A DNA stretch of 64,000 nt, from assembly GCA_036504735.1 (NCBI GenBank), contig DASXUQ010000005.1, positions 62,001 to 126,000 of the forward strand, in the 5' to 3' direction. The position numbers and the translations under genes are program-made. Below the pieces are notes generated by a model. It was not told the origin of the DNA and searched no databases. It worked only from the letters and a program-made list of their open reading frames with translations. The first letter of the stretch is position 1, and every line of letters begins with the position of its first letter. Of this stretch, positions 29,058 through 37,870 are shown in pieces. Source of the stretch: a bacterium. Lineage in GTDB: Bacteria; Electryoneota; RPQS01.

Positions 29058-29679
29058 GTTGGTGCGCGATCCGCAACGCGAACTGCTCTCGGCTTTGCTG
29101 CGTGCAGGACGCCTTCTTGATCAGGCCGGCTTCTGTCTGGCCACTGATGGGAATTTCTCCGCCCGTTTGGATTCGCAGACCATTCTGCTCACGCGCTCCG
29201 GCATTGAAAAGCGCGGACTGGACGAAACATCCTTTGTCCCCGTTCCCTTGTCCGATGCAAAACCCCCGCAGGGCTCCAGTGAGTGGCCGTTGCATCGCGC
29301 AATCTACCGTGCGCGTGCCGAAGTGATGTGCATTCTTCATGTGCATTCGCCTTTTCTGACCACGTACGCCGCTGCGCGCCGCGTGCCGCCGCCCATGCTC
29401 CTTGCCGAATCTCACATGGCCATCGGAGAAATGGCCGCTGTGCCCTTCTGCCCGCCGGGAACACCTGAAGTGGGGGAGAGTGCTCTGAAGGCCGGCCCTC
29501 AAGCCATGGTGTATCTGCTCGCCAATCATGGTGCGGTCGCCTTAGGTTCGTCCGTGGACGATGCTCTTCACCGTTTGGAGCGAGCGGAGTTTCTGGCGCG
29601 AGTGGCCTGGCAGTGTGAAGCTTTGGGTGGCGGACTTCCGCTTACGGCGCAGCAACTGTCGGAGGTGCCGCCGTGCTGA
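29044..29679 (+). CDS. class II aldolase/adducin family protein
   Basis: The 211-residue protein has ATDGNFSARL and LTRSGIEKRGLDETSFVPV (phosphate-binding part), SSEWPLHRAIYRARAEVMCILHVHSPF (two zinc His) and LLANHGAVALG (third zinc His). The pattern is closest to L-fuculose-phosphate aldolase types, while methylthioribulose-phosphate dehydratase (MtnB) is another member of this family. The substrate cannot be read from the sequence. ATG 29044 lies inside the end of serS; TTG 29059 or GTG 29062 are possible starts. Confidence 0.85.
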   Translation: MESSKLVRDPQRELLSALLRAGRLLDQAGFCLATDGNFSARLDSQTILLTRSGIEKRGLDETSFVPVPLSDAKPPQGSSEWPLHRAIYRARAEVMCILHVHSPFLTTYAAARRVPPPMLLAESHMAIGEMAAVPFCPPGTPEVGESALKAGPQAMVYLLANHGAVALGSSVDDALHRLERAEFLARVAWQCEALGGGLPLTAQQLSEVPPC

Positions 29680-30692
29680 TCCTTGCCGTGGAATCCAGTT
29701 GCGATGAGAATTCGGTTGCCGTCGTCCGTGATGGTCAACTGCTCTCTGTTTGCACACGCACGCAAACAGTCCATCAGCAATTCGGCGGCGTTGTCCCCGA
29801 ATTGGCCGGACGCTCTCACCTCGAGCTGGTCGACCCGCTGACCACAGAAGCTCTCGCCGCGGCAAAAGTTTCTGCGCGGGAGCTTGACGTTGTCGCCGCG
29901 ACCGTGGGACCCGGCCTCATCGGATCATTGCTTGTCGGCGCCAGCTACGCGCGAGGCCTTGCCCTGGCTTTGGGCAAGCCGTTTCGCGGCATGAACCATG
30001 TCGAGGCTCATCTCTGGTCGGGTGAGATCGATAGCCAGCCGATGCCGCTGCCGTTCCTTGTACTTCTGGTGAGCGGCGGTCATACGCTGCTTGTCCGCGT
30101 TGATGGACTGCGCCGGTACACCGTGCTCGGCTCCACCCTCGATGATGCCCTCGGCGAAGCCTATGACAAAGTTGGCAAACTGGTTGGGCTCAAGTTCCCT
30201 GCCGGTGCTGAAGTGGACCGTCTCGCCTCGCAGGGTAACCCTGCCACGTATCCCTTTACGCTTCCCCTGGCAGATGGCTCGCTCAATTTCAGTTTCTCCG
30301 GCCTGAAGACCGCGTTTCTCTACAAGCTGCGCACTATGTCACAGCATAGTGTGCCGGATCTTGCGCCTGACCTGCTGGCATCCTTTCAGGATGCCGCTCT
30401 GACCGCCGTGCTGCAAAAGATTCGCGCCGCAACCATTGCCGTCCACCCCAAAGCGCTGGTTGCTGCAGGCGGCGTCGCCGCTAATTCGGTGTTGCGCGCA
30501 AAGCTCGAACAACTCGCGCGAGACTTCGGAGTCGCATGCCGCGTTCCTGCCCTGCGCTATTGCGGCGACAACGCGGCCATGATCGCCTACCTTGCGTGGA
30601 AGCTGGAGAACGCCGGCCTTGGCGATGCGGATTACACGGTGCGGCCCCGCTGGGGACTCGAAACACTCACGGTGCAGGGTGCAGCCGCATGA
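29673..30692 (+). CDS. tsaD: tRNA N6-adenosine threonylcarbamoyltransferase
   Basis: TsaD transfers the threonylcarbamoyl group made by TsaC (15253-15888) to A37 of tRNAs. The 339-residue ASKHA protein has AVESSCDENSVAVV, QFGGVVPELAGRSHLEL (metal His), GPGLIGSLLVGASYARGLA, MNHVEAHLWS (metal His), LVSGGHT, LGSTLDDALGEAYDKVGKL, FSFSGLKTAF and GDNAAMIAY. The usual SSCDET reads SSCDEN here. The GTG start overlaps the aldolase gene by seven bases. Confidence 0.96.
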   Translation: MLILAVESSCDENSVAVVRDGQLLSVCTRTQTVHQQFGGVVPELAGRSHLELVDPLTTEALAAAKVSARELDVVAATVGPGLIGSLLVGASYARGLALALGKPFRGMNHVEAHLWSGEIDSQPMPLPFLVLLVSGGHTLLVRVDGLRRYTVLGSTLDDALGEAYDKVGKLVGLKFPAGAEVDRLASQGNPATYPFTLPLADGSLNFSFSGLKTAFLYKLRTMSQHSVPDLAPDLLASFQDAALTAVLQKIRAATIAVHPKALVAAGGVAANSVLRAKLEQLARDFGVACRVPALRYCGDNAAMIAYLAWKLENAGLGDADYTVRPRWGLETLTVQGAAA

Positions 30693-32872
30693 ACCAGGCG
30701 TCACTTCCCCTGCTTATCGCCAACATTCACCTCGGACTCTCCGCGAGCGCCTGGTGGTATATCCTGCTCGCGCTGCTTGCAGTCGGCGGATCCTTTCTCA
30801 TTTATCGCTTCACGCTGCCTCCGGTCAGTCCCCTGCGCAAAGCCCTGCTCTGGGTACTCCGGTCGGCCGCACTCGTGTTGCTGCTTCTGCTGCTCTTCGA
30901 ACCGGTTCTAAGTTATCTTCGCCATCAGGCCAAGCCCCCGGTGGTTGCATTGCTTGTGGACCGCTCGGCATCGATGAGTATCAGCGCGGGACAGGAAGAC
31001 CGCGGCGAGACCCTGAAACGTCTGTTGGCTTCTCCCGCGCTGCGCGACCTTGCGCACAAGTCGCAACTGAAAGTCTTCGAATTTGCCGATACGACCACCG
31101 AAGTCCCGCTGGATTCGCTCCGTACCCTCACTCCTTCGGGTGTGGGCACGGATGTGGCCGGGAGTTGGGTGCAGGCGCAGAAGGCGCTGGCGGGCGAGAA
31201 TCTGGCCGCCGGAGTCTTAATCAGCGATGGCGCCTACAATCTCGGGCAGAACCCCGCGCGTGTTGCCGGTGAATCCGCTATTCCCCTCTACACGATCGGC
31301 ATTGGCGACACGTCATCCAGTACCGATGCCGCCGTTGCAGAAGTTGTCACCAATGATGTGACCTACGTCGGCAGCAAGGTCCCGGTTGATGTGCGCATCC
31401 GCGCTCATGGTCTGGACGGGCGGTCCTCCGTCGTGCATCTGCTCAGTGGGAAGGGGGGAGAGTTCGACCGCCAGCCGGTGCGCTTTGCCTCCGATGATGC
31501 CGAAGATCCTCTCACCCTGAATCTTGTTGCCCGCGAGCCGGGTGATCTTCGGATCACCGTCGCCCTCGATTCCGTTCCGGGTGAGCGCTCCATAACCAAT
31601 AACCGGCGTTCCGTCGTTATCCGTGTGCTCGAGCGCAAATCCCGCGTCCTGCTCTTTGCCGGTGCGCCCAGCGCGGATCTTTCTATCTTGCGCCAAACCC
31701 TCGAAGCAGATACAACCCTCGAGGTTTCCGCACTGGTGGAAATCGGCGCAGGAAGGTTTCTACACGGCGCGGTCGAGCCTTCACAAGACGACATGTCGCG
31801 CGCCAGTCTGATTGTGCTCTGCGAGTTTCCTTCCCGGGGCACATCCGACGCCTTGCTGCAGAAAATCTCCCATGCGGTTCAGGACAAGCACGTTCCGCTT
31901 TTGTTGCTGGCCGGTCCGCATTTGTCGGCATCCCGCCTCGCGGCGTTGAATGATGTTGTGCCCATTCAGGCCAACAAACCGGCGTTAACGGAGGAACAGG
32001 TCACCCTGCGTCCCGCCGCCAGTCATCCGGCATTGGAAGGAAAGAATCCGCTGCCCGCGCAGTGGTCCGAATTGCCTCCGGTCCTCGGCGGCGCCGGCAA
32101 CTTCAGCGTAGCGCCCTCGGCCCAGGTCGTCGCAAAGATTTCCCGCGAGAACCTCGGTATCAGTGAAGACGAACCCGGCATCGCCGTGTGGCAAACCGGA
32201 TTTCGCCGTGGAGCCGCCTTTCTCTGCTGGGGCACATCGCGCTGGAAAATGCAGCTTGCCGGAACGCAAAATGCGTCCGCCTTCTATGACGAACTGGTGA
32301 CTCGTGTGCGCGGCTGGCTGATTGCTCCCGCCGAAGAGCAGCGCGTCAAGATCCGCACCACCAAGAAAGTCTATTCCGGCGGCGAACCGGTGCGGTTTGT
32401 GGCTCAGGTCTACGGCGCGGATCTTGCCCCCCGTGATGATGCCAGCATCGCTCTGCGCGCCACCTCCGGTTCACGTACCGAAGTGGTGCCCATGCGCGGA
32501 CTCGGCAATGGCCGCTATGAGGGCCAACTCACACCATGGATCGATGGCGACTACCGCTTCACCGGATCGGCGGTCGCCGGCAAGGATACTCTCGGATCGG
32601 ACAACGGCCTGTTCGCGGTCGAAGCCTTCAACATTGAATTGATGGACCCGCGCGCCCGTTTCGATGTGCTGCAGCAGGTCGCGGCGGCCTCCAAGGCCGC
32701 CTTCGTCCCCGCGTCCCGGGCAGACTCTCTGCTGTCGCGGCTGCAGTTCGCGCCGCAAACCATCACGTCCCGCAAGGAGTGGTCGCTCTGGAGTCAGGGA
32801 CCTGTCATCTGGATCATCATCGGACTTTTAGTGATAGAGTGGATTGTCCGCAAACGTAGCGGCATGTTATAG
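30689..32872 (+). CDS. membrane protein with von Willebrand factor A-like domain
   Basis: The product is 727 residues. Two N-terminal TM helices (residues ~20-45 and ~52-72) precede a VWA-like domain. Its MIDAS motif is DRSASMS at residue 91, with VGTDVAGSW and VLISDGAYNLG further on. Two Ig-like segments and a ThuA/glutamine-amidotransferase-like middle part (LIVLCEFPSRGTSDAL) follow, and then a C-terminal TM helix (VIWIIIGLLVIEWIV). Function is unknown. I chose ATG 30689 because it overlaps the tsaD stop (ATGA) and leads straight into the first TM helix. Confidence 0.85.
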   Translation: MNQASLPLLIANIHLGLSASAWWYILLALLAVGGSFLIYRFTLPPVSPLRKALLWVLRSAALVLLLLLLFEPVLSYLRHQAKPPVVALLVDRSASMSISAGQEDRGETLKRLLASPALRDLAHKSQLKVFEFADTTTEVPLDSLRTLTPSGVGTDVAGSWVQAQKALAGENLAAGVLISDGAYNLGQNPARVAGESAIPLYTIGIGDTSSSTDAAVAEVVTNDVTYVGSKVPVDVRIRAHGLDGRSSVVHLLSGKGGEFDRQPVRFASDDAEDPLTLNLVAREPGDLRITVALDSVPGERSITNNRRSVVIRVLERKSRVLLFAGAPSADLSILRQTLEADTTLEVSALVEIGAGRFLHGAVEPSQDDMSRASLIVLCEFPSRGTSDALLQKISHAVQDKHVPLLLLAGPHLSASRLAALNDVVPIQANKPALTEEQVTLRPAASHPALEGKNPLPAQWSELPPVLGGAGNFSVAPSAQVVAKISRENLGISEDEPGIAVWQTGFRRGAAFLCWGTSRWKMQLAGTQNASAFYDELVTRVRGWLIAPAEEQRVKIRTTKKVYSGGEPVRFVAQVYGADLAPRDDASIALRATSGSRTEVVPMRGLGNGRYEGQLTPWIDGDYRFTGSAVAGKDTLGSDNGLFAVEAFNIELMDPRARFDVLQQVAAASKAAFVPASRADSLLSRLQFAPQTITSRKEWSLWSQGPVIWIIIGLLVIEWIVRKRSGML

Positions 32873-32885
32873 CCATCACAGGAAC

Positions 32886-34421
32886 ATGAAAGAACGACTC
32901 GAGAAACTTCGGGAGATGCGCGAACGCGCGCAGTTGGGCGGAGGAAAGCTTCGCATCGATGCTCAGCATGGTAAAGGGAAACTCACGGCAAGAGAGCGCT
33001 TGCAGCTTTTGCTCGATCCCGGTACGTTCTGCGAGTTGGATGCATTGGCCACAAGCCGCAGCAGCAACGGTGACCAGCCGATCCTTGGCGACGGCGTCAT
33101 TACCGGGTATGGCCGCATTGATGGCCGCACCGTCTTCGTCTTTGCTCAGGACTTCACCACCTTCGGCGGTTCGCTGTCCGAAACTCACGGCGCGAAGATT
33201 TGCAAGGTGCTGGACATGGCCATGAAGAACGGCGCTCCGGTCATCGGCCTTAACGATTCCGGCGGTGCCCGTGTGCAGGAAGGCGTCGTGTCGCTCGGCG
33301 CGTATGCGGAGATTTTTCTGCGCAATACTCTGGCGTCCGGCGTGGTGCCGCAGATCAGCGCCATCATGGGTCCGTGCGCGGGCGGCGCAGTCTACAGTCC
33401 CAGCATTACCGATTTCATCCTCATGGTGGAACGCACCAGCTACATGTTCGTCACCGGACCCAAAGTGGTCAAAGCGGTGACCCATGAAGATGTGACCAGC
33501 GAGGAACTCGGCGGCGCGGACACCCATGCGGCCAAATCCGGCGTGGCGCACTTCGCCTGCCGCAATGAAGCCGAATGTCTGCTCACCATGCGCAAGCTGC
33601 TTTCCTACCTGCCGCAGAACAACATGGAAGATCCTCCGCGCGGCATTCCGCCCAAGGATCAACCGCTGCGCGACTACACGCTGGCCGACATCATCCCCGA
33701 CAGCCCGAACAAGCCCTATGATGTCACCGAGATTGTCACTCGCATCGTCGACACCGACAGCTTCCTCGAAATCCACGCCGATTTCGCCCAGAATGTTATC
33801 GTCGGCTTCGCGCGCATCAACGGCTATTCGGTGGGTATCGTCGCCAATCAGCCTGCGGTGCTGGCCGGAGTGCTGGACATTAATTCTTCGCGCAAAGCGG
33901 GGCGCTTCGTCCGCTTCTGCGACGCCTTCAATATTCCTATTATCACGTTCGAGGATGTGCCGGGATTTTTGCCGGGCACCGATCAGGAATGGGATGCCAT
34001 CATCACCAACGGCGCCAAGCTTCTCTATGCCTATTGCGAAGCCACCGTGCCCAAGATCTGCGTGATTCTGCGCAAGGCCTACGGCGGCGCGTACTGCGTG
34101 ATGAGTCCCAAACACACGCGCGGCGATCTGAATTTCGCCTGGCCTTCCGCCGAAATCGCCGTCATGGGTGCGTCGGGCGCGGTCGAGATCATCTATGCCA
34201 AGGAAATCACCGGCGCCGGCGATCCCGATGCCGTCAAGGCGCAACTCGTGGCCGATTATACCGACCGCTTCGCCACGCCCTACGTCGCGGCATCCCGCGG
34301 CTATGTGGATGAAGTGATCGATCCCGCCGAAACCCGCGCGCGCCTGATCAGCGGCCTCGAATTGCTGCGCAACAAGGTGGATACCAATCCGCGCAAAAAA
34401 CACGGTAACATTCCTCTGTAA
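32886..34421 (+). CDS. pccB: acyl-CoA (propionyl-CoA) carboxylase carboxyltransferase subunit
   Basis: The 511-residue protein transfers CO2 from carboxybiotin to acyl-CoA. It has GKLTARERLQLLLDPGTF, FAQDFTTFGGSL, GLNDSGGARVQEG (oxyanion region), GPCAGGAVYSPS in the N-terminal crotonase domain, and EDVPGFLPGTDQEWDAIITNGAKLLYA, KAYGGAYCVM in the second domain. This is the full PccB layout. Its partner subunits are at 2503-4529. ATG 32886 follows an AGGA; the frame extends upstream into the VWA gene without similarity. Propionyl-CoA as substrate is inferred from the mutase gene. Confidence 0.93.
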   Translation: MKERLEKLREMRERAQLGGGKLRIDAQHGKGKLTARERLQLLLDPGTFCELDALATSRSSNGDQPILGDGVITGYGRIDGRTVFVFAQDFTTFGGSLSETHGAKICKVLDMAMKNGAPVIGLNDSGGARVQEGVVSLGAYAEIFLRNTLASGVVPQISAIMGPCAGGAVYSPSITDFILMVERTSYMFVTGPKVVKAVTHEDVTSEELGGADTHAAKSGVAHFACRNEAECLLTMRKLLSYLPQNNMEDPPRGIPPKDQPLRDYTLADIIPDSPNKPYDVTEIVTRIVDTDSFLEIHADFAQNVIVGFARINGYSVGIVANQPAVLAGVLDINSSRKAGRFVRFCDAFNIPIITFEDVPGFLPGTDQEWDAIITNGAKLLYAYCEATVPKICVILRKAYGGAYCVMSPKHTRGDLNFAWPSAEIAVMGASGAVEIIYAKEITGAGDPDAVKAQLVADYTDRFATPYVAASRGYVDEVIDPAETRARLISGLELLRNKVDTNPRKKHGNIPL

Positions 34422-34451
34422 ATCGGTCCCTCAAGTTCGAGAGGCTTAAGG

Positions 34452-34922
34452 ATGGCGCGTATTCTGGTGATTGATGACGATGAAGGCTATCGCTCGATTC
34501 TCCGCAGTTTCATTGAGGAGAAGGGCCACACCGTCATCGAGGCGGACGGAGCGGACGCCGGACTCAAGGTCTTTATGGAAGAAAAAGTCGATCTGGTGAT
34601 CTCCGATCTGATGATGCCCGTCAAGTCGGGCATGGATCTGCTGCGTGAACTGCGCGGCATTCAGCCCAAGGTATTGTTCATCATGGTAACCGGCTATCCG
34701 GGGCTGGATACCGCCACGGCAGCCATCCGCGAAGGTGCCTTCGATTATCTGATTAAGCCCGTGGACATGCATCAGTTGACGGCCGTGATGCAGCGCGCGC
34801 TGTCAACCGTCGAGTTGCGCACCCATCTGTCCACCATGCGCGGTTTGAATGTCGCGTTGCTCATTTCCATTCCCTTCTGGATTCTGATCGGCGTTCTTGT
34901 GCGCGCGCTGATTCTTCGTTAA
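34452..34922 (+). CDS. single-domain response regulator with C-terminal membrane anchor
   Basis: The 156-residue protein has a CheY-like receiver: IDDDEGYRS (acidic pocket), phosphoacceptor Asp52 in ISDLMMPVKSG, MVTGYPG, and Lys in YLIKPVD. Instead of an output domain it ends in a linker and a ~20-residue hydrophobic helix (GLNVALLISIPFWILIGVLVRALI), which should hold it at the inner membrane. No histidine kinase is nearby; the gene follows pccB by 30 bases. Its partner is unknown. Confidence 0.9.
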   Translation: MARILVIDDDEGYRSILRSFIEEKGHTVIEADGADAGLKVFMEEKVDLVISDLMMPVKSGMDLLRELRGIQPKVLFIMVTGYPGLDTATAAIREGAFDYLIKPVDMHQLTAVMQRALSTVELRTHLSTMRGLNVALLISIPFWILIGVLVRALILR

Positions 34923-34958
34923 CCGCCTTGCTCGTTCATTCAGCGATGAGGACTCTTC

Positions 34959-35774
34959 ATGCTTCGCCAACATCATGTGCACCCTTGGAAGCTGCTCGCG
35001 GCGTGCTTGATCGTGCTGCCTGCCCTGAGTCTGTCCCTTCTCGAAACGGGTTGCAACAAAAAAGCAACCGGAAATGATGGCGGTCCCGAACCGGGCGCAT
35101 GGCGTCTGGAATTGCGCGCATCGCCGGTTATGCATCGTGATGCCACCCAGCACCACGTCATCAACGATACGGTAGTAGTTCGTCTCTACAACAGCTCGGG
35201 TGCGATTGCCGGCGGCATCGTGATCAATTCGCAAGCGATCCAAAGCCCCAACACGGTGACCCGTACCGTTACGTCTCAATCCGACACCATTACCTATCCC
35301 TGGGGCTGCCTGCCCGCGTTAATTTACTGGGGCAGCGGAGACCCCGATCCCAACACTCCGGAAGTCATCCAGTCGCAGGCCGTCGTCGGCAACGACACCG
35401 TTGCCCGTGGTGAAGCCCGTTTCCTCGTCCATGATCCGATTCAGCTCGAGTTGACCGGCCCGGATACCATGCGGCGCGACGGAACAGGTCACGTGCCTCA
35501 CACCCGGCTCACTGTGCGGCTGCGCAACGAAACCGGCGCTCTGCTTAATGATGTCCCGGTGTACTGCACGGCCCTCATCGGCGCCGGCATGGTCACACCG
35601 GTCGTCAATACCCGCGCCGACACCGTGCTTCGCCCGTGGGGATCCGATCCTGCCATCGAATATTCCGGCGCGGGAGACATCACGGAGCCGGACCGCTTGG
35701 AGACCATCTACGGCTATGCCATCGTGGACAATGACACGATTCGCGCCACGAAGAATTTTGCGGTCGTAAATTAG
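34959..35774 (+). CDS. lipoprotein made of two tandem copies of an Ig-like repeat
   Basis: The 271-residue protein has a lipobox (LSLLETGC). Two ~110-residue repeats follow, each with LEL..(M)RD, TVVVRLYNSSGA or LTVRLRNETGA, an N-T-V-T/R-A-D-T stretch, a PWG motif, IYWGSGD or IEYSGAGD, and a closing VVGNDTV or IVDNDTI followed by A-x-F-x-V. The repeats are clearly related. Similar bacterial Ig-like modules occur on cell-surface proteins. Function unknown. Confidence 0.82.
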   Translation: MLRQHHVHPWKLLAACLIVLPALSLSLLETGCNKKATGNDGGPEPGAWRLELRASPVMHRDATQHHVINDTVVVRLYNSSGAIAGGIVINSQAIQSPNTVTRTVTSQSDTITYPWGCLPALIYWGSGDPDPNTPEVIQSQAVVGNDTVARGEARFLVHDPIQLELTGPDTMRRDGTGHVPHTRLTVRLRNETGALLNDVPVYCTALIGAGMVTPVVNTRADTVLRPWGSDPAIEYSGAGDITEPDRLETIYGYAIVDNDTIRATKNFAVVN

Positions 35775-35796
35775 CATTTCATTCGATAGGAAATAG

Positions 35797-35824
35797 AAAA
35801 GGCGGACACGGCGTCCGCCTTTTT
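35797..35824. terminator. bidirectional rho-independent terminator
   Basis: AAAA, then GGCGGAC (35801-35807), a five-base loop, GTCCGCC (35813-35819) and TTTTT. The symmetric A and T tracts serve both the lipoprotein gene ending at 35774 and the convergent ThyX-like gene ending at 35848. Confidence 0.88.
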
Positions 35825-35847
35825 CAGTAGCATCTTGCAGCTCTCCG

Positions 35848-37380
35848 TCACACGGAGCCGAACACCCGGTCATAGATGGCTGCAAACTGATCTTTGCCGC
35901 AGGCCAGCATAAACAGATTCGGCCACAGCGCGCGCGCCTGCTCCAGCATCTGCTCGGCCAGCAAGCGAATCTCCCATTGCGCATGACTGTCCGCCCGGAG
36001 CCGCGCAAAATGATAGAACTCCCGTGCGTTCATGTGTATCATCACGCGCTTGCGATGAGCGTTGGTCAGGAAATACGGCGCCAGCAGCGGTGAACGCGCG
36101 GAGAGCTTTCGTGCGGCCTCCAACGCCGTCTCCACCGCTTCGCGAAACGGCGCTTCAAGCTGTGCATCCATCAGGCTCGGCGGTGTGATCACCCCGTCTT
36201 CCAGCCTGTACGGCTGTGTAAGCATCGTCATCATCCTGTGCCGCTTGAGTTGCGCGAAACAGGACGCGCTGATCTCCGCTTCAAATGTCATGCTCGCCAG
36301 TTCAAATTCGCGCAGCGCTCCGTCATGCGGTCCCATGCCACGGAACAGTGTCCGCCAAATATCGGGCGAAGGAGAGTCCGCTTTGCCGCAGGTAAACGCC
36401 AGCGCGCGCAGCACCACCGCTTCTCCATCCGGTGTGGATTGAACCAGTCGCACCGTCGGACTCGTGATCACCGCTGCGCCTGTCAAAGGCTGCGCCGCAT
36501 CCCCTATGCTCGCGCACACCCCGCGCCGGTTCTCGCGCGGATAGCTGTCACGCACGACGTACTTTACCACCGATGGCGCAAGGTTCTTCAAGGACTCATA
36601 CAGGCGCCTGCCCAGATCTCGCAATTCCTGCAAAGGATGGTCGGACAAATCCCGTACCACGTGCTCAATCATCCGCGCGTTCACGGTCATGCCCATCTGA
36701 GTACTGCACGCCAGTGGGAGGAGGTAACGGGCATCTTCTTTAGCCCGGTTCTCGGCTTCCTTGACCTCGTCCTTCATCGCCTCGTGGTCAAAGCCCTTAA
36801 GGTATCCCGCTGCCAGGATCTCGGAGAGGGTCTGGTACGATTGAAACAGCCGCGGAATCGTCTCGTGGAACAGCACCTCATCCGCAGTACCCTTAACCTC
36901 CGGCGCCACCACGTAGTCCGTCGTCAGCGTGATATACCTCTGCGACTTTTCCGTAAAGCTCAATAGCCTGTGCGATTGCAACTCCTCCGAGGCCAGCCTC
37001 GAAAGCCCCAGTACATCAAAATTGAAGCAGGCATGTTCCGCCACAGAGGCATGTCCGAGCCCGAAAATAATGTTTTCATTGGATTTTCTGGCCCGCGCCA
37101 CCCCAAACCGCGCCGCTCGTCGCAGCTCCGTTACCTGCTTGGGATCTCTGCTGATCCGCGCATAGGCGGCAGAGAGCGTCTCCGGCGTGAAAGAGCCCGT
37201 GTCGAGGCGGGTGCGGACCGTCTCGGCCAGAGAGGTCACAAACTGCCTGCTGTCTGCCGCCTGATAGCCGCCCGCCTCAAGGTCGGACGCGCCCTGTTCA
37301 AGCCTGACCAGCAGATCCAGCACGTCCGACAGTAAATCGGCATCTAAGTTATACCCGGCAAGGCGGACAGACAATCCCAT
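35848..37380 (-). CDS. double-length ThyX (FAD-dependent thymidylate synthase) homologue
   Basis: ThyX converts dUMP to dTMP using methylene-folate and FAD. This 510-residue protein is about twice the usual length and contains two ThyX modules. Module 1 has GHASVAEHACFNFDVLGLSRL, then SHRLLSFTEKSQRY at residue 136 (the RHRx7S signature with the first Arg replaced by Ser). Module 2 has KRHRMMTMLTQP at residue 379 (RHR kept, Ser replaced by Pro) and NAREFYHFARLRADSHAQWEIR, which matches the C-terminal ThyX motif well. Whether it is an active synthase, with sites shared between modules, is not known. The dUTPase gene at 59390 belongs to the same pathway. Confidence 0.85.
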   Translation of the reverse strand: MGLSVRLAGYNLDADLLSDVLDLLVRLEQGASDLEAGGYQAADSRQFVTSLAETVRTRLDTGSFTPETLSAAYARISRDPKQVTELRRAARFGVARARKSNENIIFGLGHASVAEHACFNFDVLGLSRLASEELQSHRLLSFTEKSQRYITLTTDYVVAPEVKGTADEVLFHETIPRLFQSYQTLSEILAAGYLKGFDHEAMKDEVKEAENRAKEDARYLLPLACSTQMGMTVNARMIEHVVRDLSDHPLQELRDLGRRLYESLKNLAPSVVKYVVRDSYPRENRRGVCASIGDAAQPLTGAAVITSPTVRLVQSTPDGEAVVLRALAFTCGKADSPSPDIWRTLFRGMGPHDGALREFELASMTFEAEISASCFAQLKRHRMMTMLTQPYRLEDGVITPPSLMDAQLEAPFREAVETALEAARKLSARSPLLAPYFLTNAHRKRVMIHMNAREFYHFARLRADSHAQWEIRLLAEQMLEQARALWPNLFMLACGKDQFAAIYDRVFGSV

Positions 37381-37719
37381 AGGACGGCAGGCTCCAACGT
37401 TTCATTTCAGAACTCTCTTTAGGCCGTCTCCGCCCGTCATGGCCTCCTCAAAGCGGGGAGGACACGAGTCTTGCGGCCTCAAACGTGGCACAATATAACG
37501 AATTATCTCTGTAAATCCATAGTTCTACAGGAGAAATTGGCGGCCAGCCTTTCACCGCAAAGGGGTTCTTGCGTTTTATGATTCAAGGCTTTATATTGTG
37601 GCATTAACGATTCTGAGACGAGAGGATTTACCACCGGCTGCGTCGCAGCTATGATGATTGGCCCCCCACGATCATCAAGCTCCGTTATGCTGGTGGTAGT
37701 TTTTGGACGGTAGTGTCCT
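37381..37719. other. 339-base intergenic region before tRNA-Leu
   Basis: This is the longest gene-free stretch in the window. It should hold the promoters of the leftward ThyX-like gene and the rightward tRNA. A TATATT box on the minus strand (37492-37497) could be a -10, but its -35 is poor. I see no strong tRNA promoter and no other conserved element. Confidence 0.4.
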
Positions 37720-37804
37720 GCCGGGGTGGTGGAACTGGTAGACGCAGTGGACTCAAAATCCACCGAAGTTTGACTTCATGCGGGTTCGAGTCCCGCCCTC
37801 GGCA
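37720..37804 (+). tRNA. tRNA-Leu (anticodon CAA)
   Basis: The acceptor stem GCCGGGG pairs with CCTCGGC with one G-U pair. The anticodon loop CTCAAAA gives CAA, the long variable arm expected for Leu is present, and the T arm contains GGTTCGAGTCC. Discriminator A is at 37804; CCA is not fully encoded (ACCG follows). Confidence 0.95.
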
Positions 37805-37819
37805 CCGACCACCAATAAA

Positions 37820-37846
37820 CAGCCTCACCTTCCGGTGAGGCTGTTT
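37820..37846 (+). terminator. terminator after tRNA-Leu
   Basis: CAGCCTCACC (37820-37829), loop TTCC, GGTGAGGCTG (37834-37843), then TTT. It lies 16 bases after the tRNA and 25 bases before the convergent CydA-like gene ends. Confidence 0.8.
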
Positions 37847-37870
37847 GCATTCTTAGACTTCTCTTCGCCA

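Noticed and set aside
32817-34403. Long antisense frame over pccB
   Set aside because: Shadow frame; pccB on the plus strand has all carboxyltransferase motifs.
37503-37763. Short minus-strand ORF before tRNA-Leu
   Set aside because: It runs into the tRNA gene and is of low complexity; no ribosome binding site.
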